NCBI GenBank assembly: GCA_963728895.1
Contig: CAVSLM010000002.1
Location: 62,001 to 126,000, forward strand
Length of the DNA: 64,000 bases
Origin: CAVSLM01 sp963728895
GTDB taxonomy: Bacteria; Pseudomonadota; Gammaproteobacteria; JBBQDK01
Reading direction: 5' to 3'
Below, one piece after another: positions 17,481 to 25,478 of the stretch. The notes beneath the pieces were generated by a model. The model was not told the origin of the DNA. It searched no databases and saw only the letters and a list, made by a program, of their open reading frames with translations. The number at the start of each line of letters is the position of its first letter. The first letter of the stretch is position 1. The position numbers and the translations under genes are program-made.

Positions 17481-18100
17481 CGGTTTCAAAGACTCGACGA
17501 GCTGCCAGTGCGATGATCGACACGGTATCGCAGTTCTCACAACAGAAATATGCAGTCCTGCACTCCGTGCTGGAACCGCGCCACACCACGTTCCTCTACG
17601 GCCATGCCCTTCACCTGGTCAACAGCTGTAAGTGGGGCAGCGACACGCAGGTCCCCAGTACGCCCGCGCTGTATGCCGAACCGCTCATGGAAGAGCTCCT
17701 GCTGAGGCTTCTGCGACGGATAGAGGAAGCCAGCGGGCTTCGCTTGCACCCGACTTATTCCTACCTTCGTGTGTACAAGCAAGGGGCAGTCCTCGCGAGG
17801 CATGTCGATCGCCCTGCCTGCGAGATCAGTGTAAGTCTGAGCCTCGGCTACGAAGCGCAGACTCCCTGGCCGCTCTGGATAGAGGGGCCCGCTGGCGTTT
17901 CTTCGGTTCAGATCGAACCGGGAAGCGCTTTGCTCTACAGGGGCGCAGAATGCTTCCATTGGCGTGATGAATTTTCCGGAGAGCTTGCCACACAGGTTCT
18001 TCTTCACTACGTGGACCAGAATGGTGCTCATGCCGAATGGAAGTTTGACAAGCGCAACGGCTTGGACATTATCGGACTGTCCGCATTGAGCCGACTATGA
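17477..18100 (+). CDS. Fe(II)/2-oxoglutarate-dependent oxygenase, first of two
   Basis: 207 residues from an ATG overlapping the LanM stop (ATGA); a second in-frame ATG is at 17513. A double-stranded beta-helix core is visible: YLRVYKQGAVLARHVDRPACEISVSLSLG carries the HxD motif (HVD). The distal His lies in ECFHWRDEF, and QVLLHYVDQNGAHAEW follows, as in an uncharacterised 2OG oxygenase family. The conserved Arg that binds 2-oxoglutarate is not obvious to me. Overlaps with both neighbours make it part of the lanthipeptide operon, suggesting hydroxylation of the modified peptide or a building block. The substrate is unknown. Confidence 0.8.
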   Translation: MTVSKTRRAASAMIDTVSQFSQQKYAVLHSVLEPRHTTFLYGHALHLVNSCKWGSDTQVPSTPALYAEPLMEELLLRLLRRIEEASGLRLHPTYSYLRVYKQGAVLARHVDRPACEISVSLSLGYEAQTPWPLWIEGPAGVSSVQIEPGSALLYRGAECFHWRDEFSGELATQVLLHYVDQNGAHAEWKFDKRNGLDIIGLSALSRL

Positions 18101-18780
18101 CATCAGCTCTCGAAGAGAACCTTCGCGATCAAATCAGGATAGCGCAAGCTTTTGTCCCGCAGACGATTTGTGAAGAAATCATGCGTTCCGTCGATCCTGC
18201 GGCTTTCGCGGACGCCATCGTGTCGGATGGCGACGAGCCGTCAGCGCCGAGCAGAGTGGACAAGGGAGTCCGCAACGCCCTCGTGCACAATACTCGTTCG
18301 GTCAATTCGCAGGTCAACGACACGTTGCAACGAGTCGTTGATGAATTGATCGAGCCGTTCTATGGAGTGCAGATCGACTACTGGGAATGTCCGGACATCA
18401 TCGTTTACCCGCCAGGCGGTTTCTACCTCCCCCACAACGACGGCGAGTCTGTGGTGCATGATCCCGAGCGCTACGTCTGGGAGTGGCGCAGAACCGTGGA
18501 CAGGGATATTTCCGTCGTCTGGTACCTGAACGAGGATTTCGATGGCGGTGAACTGGCGTTTCCTCTGTTTCAAACTTCGATCCGGCCTGTAACGGGAATG
18601 GTGGTTACGTTTCCCAGCAGGCACGAATTCGCGCATACGGCGAAACCCGTGACTCGCGGAACGCGCTACGCAATAGCGACCTGGATGGCCGCCGTGGGCA
18701 CCCCCCGAGTGCAGTCGCCTCCCCCGCCTTGTGTGCGCAGCAGGTCCAGGCTAGCGGAGACTGAGCCGCCCATTTCGTAA
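18097..18780 (+). CDS. Prolyl-4-hydroxylase-like 2OG-Fe(II) oxygenase, second of two
   Basis: 227 residues; its ATG overlaps the previous stop (ATGA). Iron and cosubstrate motifs of the P4H-like family: FYLPHNDGES (HxD), SVVWYLNEDFDGGELAFP, then FPSRHEFAHTAKPVTRGTRYAIATWM, supplying the distal His and the basic residue for 2-oxoglutarate. The last ~25 residues are Pro/Arg-rich and probably disordered. It is the fourth gene of the lanthipeptide operon. Relatives hydroxylate Pro or other residues in peptides, and the precursor core contains four Pro, so peptide hydroxylation is a reasonable hypothesis but untested. Confidence 0.85.
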   Translation: MTSALEENLRDQIRIAQAFVPQTICEEIMRSVDPAAFADAIVSDGDEPSAPSRVDKGVRNALVHNTRSVNSQVNDTLQRVVDELIEPFYGVQIDYWECPDIIVYPPGGFYLPHNDGESVVHDPERYVWEWRRTVDRDISVVWYLNEDFDGGELAFPLFQTSIRPVTGMVVTFPSRHEFAHTAKPVTRGTRYAIATWMAAVGTPRVQSPPPPCVRSRSRLAETEPPIS

Positions 18781-18917
18781 GTTCCACGCGTATTGGCCCG
18801 GGGAAGACAGGTCGCGCCGCACACGACCAGCGACTCAGCAATTGCTCGATCAGCGCCACGTCTTTGGCTCTGCTTTTGAGCCTGCTGATCCAGAGAGGAC
18901 GGAACCATCATGTGGTC

Positions 18918-19130
18918 ATGCGGGGGACGCGGCAGCTTGCCGTTGCCACCCACCACAACCTGACCCGGTATCACTACTTCATCGTGGCCAACATTCAGGG
19001 GAAGGTCTACGTAGTCGACGCCATGACCGAGCTCATCAGCGACAACCTCCATCAGTATTACCAGCAGAACCACTTCCACCGGCTGCACTACGCAACGGAG
19101 TACGAGACTTCAGAAGCCATGGAACTTTGA
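18918..19130 (+). CDS. Small hypothetical protein, possibly a gene fragment
   Basis: About 70 residues from ATG, or 88 from an in-frame TTG at 18864. Third codon positions are strongly G/C, as in real genes here. The protein reads like a folded domain (HHNLTRYHYFIVANIQGKVY, then DNLHQYYQQNHFHRLHY), not a shadow frame. I do not recognise the family. It lies 137 bases after the second oxygenase on the same strand and could belong to the lanthipeptide operon or be the 3' remnant of a longer gene. No clear ribosome-binding site is seen. Confidence 0.4.
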   Translation: MRGTRQLAVATHHNLTRYHYFIVANIQGKVYVVDAMTELISDNLHQYYQQNHFHRLHYATEYETSEAMEL

Positions 19131-19199
19131 GCACTGGAGTCGGAACTCGATGAACTCCCTGGGAGGCGGGGGACAGGAAGGACTTTCAAGCGCCCGGAG

Positions 19200-19772
19200 T
19201 CACGGCTTTCCGTCACCCCCGGTACTCTCGGAGCCGGCGAGCAGTGGGCCCACTACGCGCTTCAAGCTGGCCTCGGTCCAGACTGGCTCACTTGCCTGCC
19301 AGCCGTCATAACGCAGGATTCCGGAGCGGTCGATTACGAAGCTGACCGGAATGCGCCACATACGGCCGTAACCACGAGCCTTCGATTGCTCCAGCAGTCC
19401 CACTGGAAAGTCCAGCTGCTTCGCGACGGTACGAACATCCTCCAGGTTGTCCGTATCGTCCAGGCAAAATCCCAGGACCACGAGGCCCCGGTCCCGGTGA
19501 GCGGCCTCGTAGCGCGACAACAGTGGCAACTCCTTTTCGCAAGGTTCGCACCACGTGGCCCAAAAAGTGAGAATCACCGTGTGCCCGAGCAGATCCTGGG
19601 TGTCGATATGTTCGCCGTCCAACGTAACCAGCGAGGCCGGCGGCGCTGGCCGTCCCACCTGGAGGTCGTTTGCGCGCGCCGGGGTCGCGGCGACGGCGAT
19701 CACGAGCGCAATGAACATCATGGCAAACGTCTCGCCCAAGTGGCGTTGTCCCTTGCTGATATCAAAATGCAT
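19200..19772 (-). CDS. TlpA/ResA-like thiol-disulfide oxidoreductase
   Basis: 190 residues, with a later ATG (19721, MMFIALVIAVAA) that would place the signal peptide at the very N-terminus; export to the periplasm is likely either way. Thioredoxin fold with active site CEPC in FWATWCEPCEKELPLLSRY, preceded by VGRPAPPASLVTLDG. The cis-Pro region is RIPVSFVIDRSG. Such proteins reduce periplasmic disulfides, for example in cytochrome c or metalloprotein maturation. The start overlaps the stop of the upstream barrel gene by 11 bases. That gene's mature N-terminus has a CATCGC cluster, a possible substrate. Confidence 0.88.
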   Translation of the reverse strand: MHFDISKGQRHLGETFAMMFIALVIAVAATPARANDLQVGRPAPPASLVTLDGEHIDTQDLLGHTVILTFWATWCEPCEKELPLLSRYEAAHRDRGLVVLGFCLDDTDNLEDVRTVAKQLDFPVGLLEQSKARGYGRMWRIPVSFVIDRSGILRYDGWQASEPVWTEASLKRVVGPLLAGSESTGGDGKP

Positions 19773-20745
19773 ATTGAATTCCAATGGTGGCGGTCCAGCG
19801 CGGGGCCAGTTGCCACCCGTCGAGGTTGCGGTACGCCGGTAGCTGCACAAAGCCGTAGAGCTGCGTACTTTTCCCTGCGAGATACGACACCCCGGGGCTG
19901 ACATAGATGAACGTGCCTGCCGAGTCTTCCACATCGGCGTTGGCACCCTGGTCACGGCTGCGGTGCGAAACGTTGACCTGCAACTGCGGTACCCAATCGG
20001 CAAACGCCAGATACCTCACACCGGTACTGGCACTGACCTGATTACCCGGGCGAAAGTCGAACCCGGTTTTGAATGCAGACTGAAACGTGATATGCGCGAA
20101 ACCGTCGAAGTCTTGGCTCAGTGCCTGATAATAGTACGCGCCGAGGATCAAGTCCGTGCTGCCCGTGCCCGGCTGCAGGCTGGTGTCGAGCGGCTCGCCG
20201 GCATCCGGTCCGCTACTGAAATGCACCGTATCGCCCGAGTCCCCGGTAGGAAACTTGATGCCCAGCTGCACGCCCAGATTATGGGTGGGCAGGAATCCCT
20301 GGTAGCTCCCGATCAGCCGGATGTCGCCCAGGCTGGAGCTATGCGAACCCGTGAGCTCCAGCGGCTGTGTCGGATCGTACTCGCCGTATGTCGTATGGTC
20401 ACGGATCACATAGGGAAGCTGGAGATTCAGGTTCCAGCGCGGGTTCGGTGCATAGTTCAGGCTCGCCGTGATGTAATCATTCGTCGTCTCATGCTCCAGC
20501 TCATTGCCCTCTGGCACGATTGACGCGCTTCCCGTGCCGTGGCGCAACTGGTTCTGCTTGATGTAGTCGTATTGCAGGCCCACGCGCCAACCGGCCCGGG
20601 TGGAAAAGCCTGTAGCCGCATCGGTGCTCAAGGTGCAACCACAGGTCGCGCAAGCCATTGCGGATTCGCCGGGCCAGAGCATCAAACTCACCGCAAGCGA
20701 GACGATGCATGGGTATGGCCAAGGAAAGGATTCGTTCAGCGCCAT
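19762..20745 (-). CDS. Outer-membrane beta-barrel protein with N-terminal CATCGC motif
   Basis: 327 residues from an ATG with GGAGG 7 bases upstream. A signal peptide (to about residue 30) is followed by ACATCGCTLSTDA. Alternating amphipathic strands follow: WRVGLQYDYIKQNQLRHGTG, WNLNLQLPYVIRDHT, LGVQLGIKFPTGD and others, ending in ATIGIQYAF with a terminal Phe, typical of outer-membrane barrels. It could be a transporter or porin-like channel. The Cys cluster and coupling to a TlpA-like reductase suggest a metal or redox link. I cannot name the family precisely. Confidence 0.75.
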   Translation of the reverse strand: MALNESFPWPYPCIVSLAVSLMLWPGESAMACATCGCTLSTDAATGFSTRAGWRVGLQYDYIKQNQLRHGTGSASIVPEGNELEHETTNDYITASLNYAPNPRWNLNLQLPYVIRDHTTYGEYDPTQPLELTGSHSSSLGDIRLIGSYQGFLPTHNLGVQLGIKFPTGDSGDTVHFSSGPDAGEPLDTSLQPGTGSTDLILGAYYYQALSQDFDGFAHITFQSAFKTGFDFRPGNQVSASTGVRYLAFADWVPQLQVNVSHRSRDQGANADVEDSAGTFIYVSPGVSYLAGKSTQLYGFVQLPAYRNLDGWQLAPRWTATIGIQYAF

Positions 20746-21040
20746 GGCGCATCCTCCGGTGGGTAAGATGACCGACCTTGCACGCAGGAATGGATGCCGG
20801 ACTTCATGGAGTCGCACTTTTCCTGCAGCGCAACCAATGGTGCCGCAACGCGCGCGTCATTGAATGCGACATATTGTCGCAGGGCCACTCGTGGGATCGG
20901 CACGCAATCGAAAGAATCGAAAGGGTCAGACTCGATCGATTTTTGGGCCCGACGCTCTCGGCGTGGGCGCGGTGAAGACGCTATCGCCAGCCTTCCGCGA
21001 ATTGACGCCCCACCCGCCCATCCTTAAAATGTCTGGCCTC
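20746..21040. other. Intergenic region upstream of tRNA-Val
   Basis: Contains the promoter side of the barrel gene. No other gene is seen. Confidence 0.4.
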
Positions 21041-21115
21041 GGGCGATTAGCTCAGCGGGAGAGCACTGCCTTCACACGGCAGGGGTCGCTGGTTCGAACC
21101 CAGCATCGCCCACCA
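21041..21115 (+). tRNA. tRNA-Val (anticodon CAC)
   Basis: Acceptor GGGCGAT pairs with ATCGCCC. D-arm TAGCTCAGCGGGAGAGCA, anticodon loop TTCACAC giving CAC, T-arm GGTTCGAACCC, and encoded CCA. An integrase gene begins about 100 bases downstream, so its 3' end is the likely attachment site of the island. Confidence 0.95.
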
Positions 21116-21212
21116 ATAAACAACAACTTAAAAGCGCCAATTTCCGTTTGCGTTTTCAAAATGGTTGTTTGTCACAGCGTTGTCACACTCGTGCACTGCG
21201 AGGAGTGTGGCA

Positions 21213-21608
21213 ATGGCGTCTTTCCGAAAACGCGGTCCCTACCAGTGGCAGGCGCAGGTCCGGCGCAAAGGGCGGCCGCCCGAGGCCAGGACCCTCGACA
21301 CCCGCGCGGCCGCCGAGCAATGGGCGCGCGAGGTCGAGCACGAAATGGACCGGGGCACCTTCGTATCCCGCGCCGAGGCCGAATCCACCAACCTGCGGAA
21401 ACTGCTCGAGCGCTACCGGGATGAGGTCACGCCCCTGAAGAAGGGCGCGGCACCCGAGACCAACCGCCTCAACGCCCTGCTCCGCCACCCGCTCGCCAAC
21501 CGCATCGTCGCCACCCGCGGCGCGACACGCGCGCCGCGAGAGCGCCTTCAGCAAGATTCCCGTGTAAGCACCATGTACTCCGGCAGAAAAGTACTTCCGT
21601 ATGAATAG
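21213..21608 (+). pseudogene. Tyrosine-type phage integrase, N-terminal stump
   Basis: Starts MASFRKRGPYQWQAQVRRKG after GAGGAG, with the Arm-type DNA-binding domain seen in tRNA-targeting integrases (ARTLDTRAAAEQWAREVEHEMDRGTF). The SAM-like core-binding region begins at NLRKLLERYRDEV and is lost after about residue 110, near the left end of the IS630 element at 21576. The last ~20 codons and the stop are not integrase sequence. No catalytic domain (R..HxxR..Y) remains on the other side of the element, so more than a simple insertion occurred. Confidence 0.8.
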
Positions 21609-22774
21609 TTAGCATTATTTGTTAAGGTGACGTCGCGATCAAGGGAGGATTGATCGGATGACGCCACTGACATTGCAATTGCAGCCCTCTGAGCTGGAAC
21701 AGATTCGGTACCGGCTGGCGATCGAGGAGCCGCGGGTGATCCGACGAGCGAACATTCTGAACTGTATGTACCTGGGGTACGTGTCCTCGGAGATTGCGCA
21801 GATTCTGAACGTCGATCCGAAGACGGTGACGAACGTGGGCAACGCCTACCTGGAGGGCGGGCTGGAGAGCGCGCTGTTTGACGAAGAGCGAGCGGGCCGG
21901 CCGATTGACTTTGATGATCGGGAACGCTCGCGCATTGTGGCGATGGTGTGCTCGAAGCCGCCGCAGGGCTTTTATCGTTGGACGCTGGATTTGATCGTGG
22001 AGGAGGCGCAGAAGCGCGGACTGGTCAGCGAGAGCATCAGCCGCGAAGGGTGCGGTGATCCTCAGCAGGTCAATCTGAAGCCCTGGCAGGAGATGAGTGG
22101 TGCATCGGGCAGTTGGACGAGGAGTACATCCGGCGGATGGAGGATGTTCTGGATGTCTATAGCGCCCGATAGCCCCGAGCGCCCGGTTAGCCCCGCGGCC
22201 GGAAGCCGGTTACGCCGATGCTATAAGACGCCGCGATGGCCCCGCGCGCAGCGGGTGAGGTCACGCTCAAAGACTATGAATATGTGCGTGGAGGAAGCGC
22301 GAACGTGTTCTGCGCGGTGGAGCCGAAGGCAGGTGTCTATATCAACAAGGTGACCGAGTCGCGTGACGGGCTGGAGTTCTCGATGTTCATGAGCGAACTT
22401 GCGCACCGGTATGCCTCGGCCGAGAAGATCACGCTGGTGATGGACAATCTCTCCACCCACAGCCGTGAGATGCTGCGGCAGCACCTGGGCGAAGAGATGG
22501 CGAAGCAGATCTGGGATCGATTTGAAATTCACCACACGCCCGTGCACGCCAGTTGGCTCAATCAGGCGGAGATTGCCATCGGCATGTACTCGAGACAGTG
22601 CCTGGGCGATGGTCGCGTCGGGGACTTGCAGACTCTGAAGAGAAAGACCGGCGCCTGGAACAAAGCGGCGAACAAACACCGGCAGGTGATCCAATGGCGC
22701 TTCAAAGGCCAAAGCGCGCAAGAGCATGGGGTATCAATAGTGAGACCATGCGGAAAAACTTTTCTGACGGACTA
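21576..22774 (+). mobile_element. IS630-family insertion sequence
   Basis: 1199 bp. The ends are inverted repeats: TACTCCGGCAGAAAAGTACT at the left and, read inward on the minus strand, TAGTCCGTCAGAAAAGTTTT at the right. Matching extends to about 28 bp with 5-6 mismatches. TA dinucleotides at both borders match IS630/Tc1 target choice. It carries one broken transposase gene. It cut the integrase on the left and a DUF2130 gene on the right. Confidence 0.85.
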
Positions 22775-22778
22775 CTAG
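21658..22778 (+). pseudogene. IS630 transposase, frameshifted
   Basis: The N-terminal helix-turn-helix half is intact in one frame (MTPLTLQLQPSELEQIRYRL, SSEIAQILNVDPKTVTNVGN). Around 22060-22240 the frame changes at least twice. A DEEYIRRMEDVLDVY segment is readable in another frame. The catalytic half then continues from about 22255 with KITLVMDNLSTH (second Asp) and HASWLNQAEI (final Glu). The DDE residues are therefore encoded but not in one frame. It is unlikely to make an active enzyme unless the shifts are sequence errors. Confidence 0.85.
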
Positions 22779-23108
22779 GAGCTCCTGAAGGTCGGCGATG
22801 TCCTTGGTCTTCTGCTCAAGATCGGTCGACAGTGCGAGCCTAGCCTTCTTGGTTTCTTCTGCGACGATCTTCGCGCGTTCCGCGCGTACCTTTTCGGCAA
22901 CTTGGTCCTCCAAGGACTCTCTCGCCTTGGAAAGAGCTTCCTCGCGCTCACGCAGCGATAGCTCGTGCTTTGCAACCTCGGCGTTCTTTTCTGCAATACG
23001 TTGTTCGTACTGTCGACGAATGGACTCTATGAGCGGTGCCGCCAGCGACTCTGTGAGCTTGATCTCCGTCTTGAGTTCGCGCAGATGTGAATGGTAGGTT
23101 CGGCACAA
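22734..23108 (-). pseudogene. DUF2130 family protein, internal coiled-coil fragment
   Basis: About 110 residues of heptad-rich coiled coil (RQYEQRIAEKNAEVAKHELS, KVRAERAKIVAEETKKARLA, DLEQKTKDIADLQELL) matching the N-terminal half of DUF2130 proteins. The right end of the IS630 element truncates the 3' part, so the last ~12 codons are IS sequence. The upstream end has only a TTG start and no N-terminal region, so the 5' part is missing too. No function can be expected. Confidence 0.65.
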
Positions 23109-23117
23109 CAGCGGCCG

Positions 23118-23454
23118 CTAAGTGCACGATCGGCGGGGCAACGCGGGAACGTCGCCACGAATGATGCTCCACAGGGTATCGTCGTCGATGCCGAGATACC
23201 CGTGGATCAGCCGATTGCGCGTGGCGATGACCAGCCGCCATGGAAATCTGCGAATTGGCTGCACGCACGACCTCCGGAACATGTGTTGCCGCTTCACCAA
23301 TCAGTTCCAGGTTACGCAGGGTGGCGTCGTAATTGAGCCCGCTTGCGGTGAGGCCCGCCTGGTCAAAGCCAGCAGTGTATGCGATGACCTTCTCGGCGAA
23401 GCCAATCATATCGTCAATATAGAAACGCCATTCCCGCTGAGCAGGATCAGACAC
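23118..23454 (-). pseudogene. HepT-like ribonuclease toxin, frameshifted
   Basis: Starts MSDPAQREWRFYIDDMIGFAEKV and runs through YDATLRNLELIGEAATHVPE, the HepT helical pattern. One extra T (TTTCC near 23246) then shifts the frame. The other frame continues with WRLVIATRNRLIHGYLGIDDDTLW, containing the RNRLIHGY ribonuclease motif. HepT toxins are HEPN RNases paired with MntA nucleotidyltransferases. Its start overlaps the mntA stop by 8 bases, as usual. As read the RNase motif is lost. Confidence 0.85.
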
Positions 23455-23737
23455 GGACGGCCTCCTTCTGAATGAAGGGTCGCAGCTCAGCGCGCAGTGC
23501 CTTTTCTGTCACCAAATCAACTGGGGCGCCGAACAGATCTTCAAGGTAGAACTGAACGCCGAAGTAGCGTTCCGACGTGGCCGGGCCATCAAAGGTAACC
23601 AGGATGTCGACATCACTATCGCTTCGTGCGGCATCACGCGCAGTGGAACCGAACAGCGCCAGCTGCGTCACCCCGTAGCGTGACGCCAATATTGGTTTGC
23701 TCTGGGCAAGCAGTTCAAGGGCTCGGGAGCGTTTCAT
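23447..23737 (-). CDS. mntA: MntA-type nucleotidyltransferase antitoxin
   Basis: 96 residues from ATG (MKRSRALELLAQSKPIL). The minimal nucleotidyltransferase signature is FGSTARDAARSDSDVDILV: GS, then DVD metal ligands. The third acidic position lies near APVDLV. In the MntA-HepT system this enzyme AMPylates the HepT toxin on a Tyr near its active site. The partner hepT immediately downstream is frameshifted, so the antitoxin appears orphaned here. Confidence 0.88.
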   Translation of the reverse strand: MKRSRALELLAQSKPILASRYGVTQLALFGSTARDAARSDSDVDILVTFDGPATSERYFGVQFYLEDLFGAPVDLVTEKALRAELRPFIQKEAVRV

Positions 23738-25478
23738 TGTGGGCTCATCTACAGTTGGGACGATGCATTGCGTTCGGCCGCAGAGCTCAACGAGAAGCAA
23801 GGCGGCGCGAACTTCAACCTGGCACTTTATCCAAGACCTCTAAGTTCCTGTGGCGCTGGCGTTGGGGCACTTTCAGCACATCACCTAGTTTCAGCATCCG
23901 CTGAATACTCCAACTCTGATGAAACCCCTTCAGCCTGGAAAATACCGCACCTAGGCACGCTGTATTCCAGATCAAAGGCCTTCTCGTCACCCGACCAATT
24001 TTCAGCGGCGCCGGCGTCGCGATCGGCGCCTATGCATCCGACCAGTGCATTCGCCAAGAAGCGGCTTGTCCATCGGATGGCGCCAAAATGGGGACAGTTT
24101 ACTCATATCGAGGACTGGACTTGGACGGTTCGGACCACTGAAAATGGACCTTCGTACGCAATTGACCTCCCGTGGCTTCAATACCATCGTCATTTTACGT
24201 CGAATAATCGAAAATGGCAGAATAAGGGCTGCTGCTTTGATGTCAATGGCTTCAGCCGTTATCTGTTTCAGAAACATGGACATTCTCGATTCTAGAATCG
24301 AGAATGATGGCTAGGAATCGGCCTTACCCGGTTGATCTTCGAAATTCTCAGGTAAACCCGCCCCCAAACACCGACTTTTCGCGCTCGACCCCGCCCACAA
24401 CCTGCACCCTTTCCCCCGGATCTGGAGTACTCCCCTGAGCGTTTGCGGCTTAACTCTTTACCAAGCCGCGTCCCGTAGCACCCGTCCGTAGAGGACACAC
24501 CCTGGGCGGAGGAGCAGCGCCTGATCTGCCAGTCGTGAGCACCTTCGGGTGTGAGCGCAGCATTTCTTCTGTGAGAGATGCTTTTCTATCGAACGTGATG
24601 TCGTCGCGACCTCATGGTGGGTCGGCGCTGGAATGTCGACATCCATGAGCACCTGGATTTCACTTGCGACGATTGGCAGGAGCAACTGCGCGCAAATTTC
24701 CTGCCTGTCGGTTCCCTCGAGATCTTCATGCCAATTGGAACTTGGTCTAATTGAGTAAACTGTCCCCGAATTCGCATTCGCCGTGGGGCGCCCAGCCTGG
24801 GACAACTGGTTGGTAACCGCGCAGAACCCGTGATCGACGCACGCAGGCGACTACGGTTTTCCACCAGAACCACGGCTACGCGCACGTGCCGGACCTGAGC
24901 GGCGACAAGTGGGGAGGTCCGGAGCCCGACTACAATCGCGCTTGGCCGGCAATCCGGTGGAAGGCGCTTTGGCATCCACGACGCAACGCACGTGCTGAGC
25001 TGGCGCCGGCACTCGGCATGAAGTACTTGCGCCGCCGCTGGTCCACCTTGCTGATTCTCGTGACGGTCCGTGCGCGCGCTTCGGCCGTGGTACGTTGGGT
25101 CGGCGCATTGCGGCACACCGTGCGATAGCCGCGTCTCCCGGACCGCCCAGGAGACACGATACGCTGCGCGACGCGCTCAGAGCTGCCGGGCGCAAGCCGG
25201 CGGTTGTGATGAACGTTCTGCACCGAAGTTGACGCTCATCTGCTGGTCATTGACCATCAGGCGCGCCAACCCAATTGCTGCGGCGCGACTTTTCCGGTCG
25301 GGCGGTCGGATCGCCGCGGTCGATCCCGGATCGCGACTTCGCCGCGGCCTGCCCCCTCCCGGTGACTACATCAACGCTCGTCACGAGCACCCGAATCCCG
25401 GACGCGGTGGATTCCCCACGAAGGTCACCGACGGCAATTCCATCCTCGGACAGGCGTACAGCCGACGCCAAGGCCGAG
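23738..25478. other. Degenerate island DNA without supported genes
   Basis: 1.7 kb with lower and variable GC in places and no recognisable protein. It contains the inverted-repeat segment at 24090-24767. Short open frames, such as one at 24614-24757 reading HEHLDFTCDDWQEQL, may be gene remnants, but I cannot identify them. Confidence 0.5.
24090..24767. repeat. 678 bp segment bounded by perfect 16 bp inverted repeats
   Basis: GGGGACAGTTTACTCA at 24090-24105 is repeated in inverted orientation at 24752-24767. The interior has only short open frames. It may be a small non-autonomous element or the ends of a lost transposon. Confidence 0.5.

Noticed and set aside
23768..24295. 175-codon plus-strand frame in the island
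   Set aside because: No homology, atypical codon use, no ribosome-binding site; probably random open frame in degenerate DNA.
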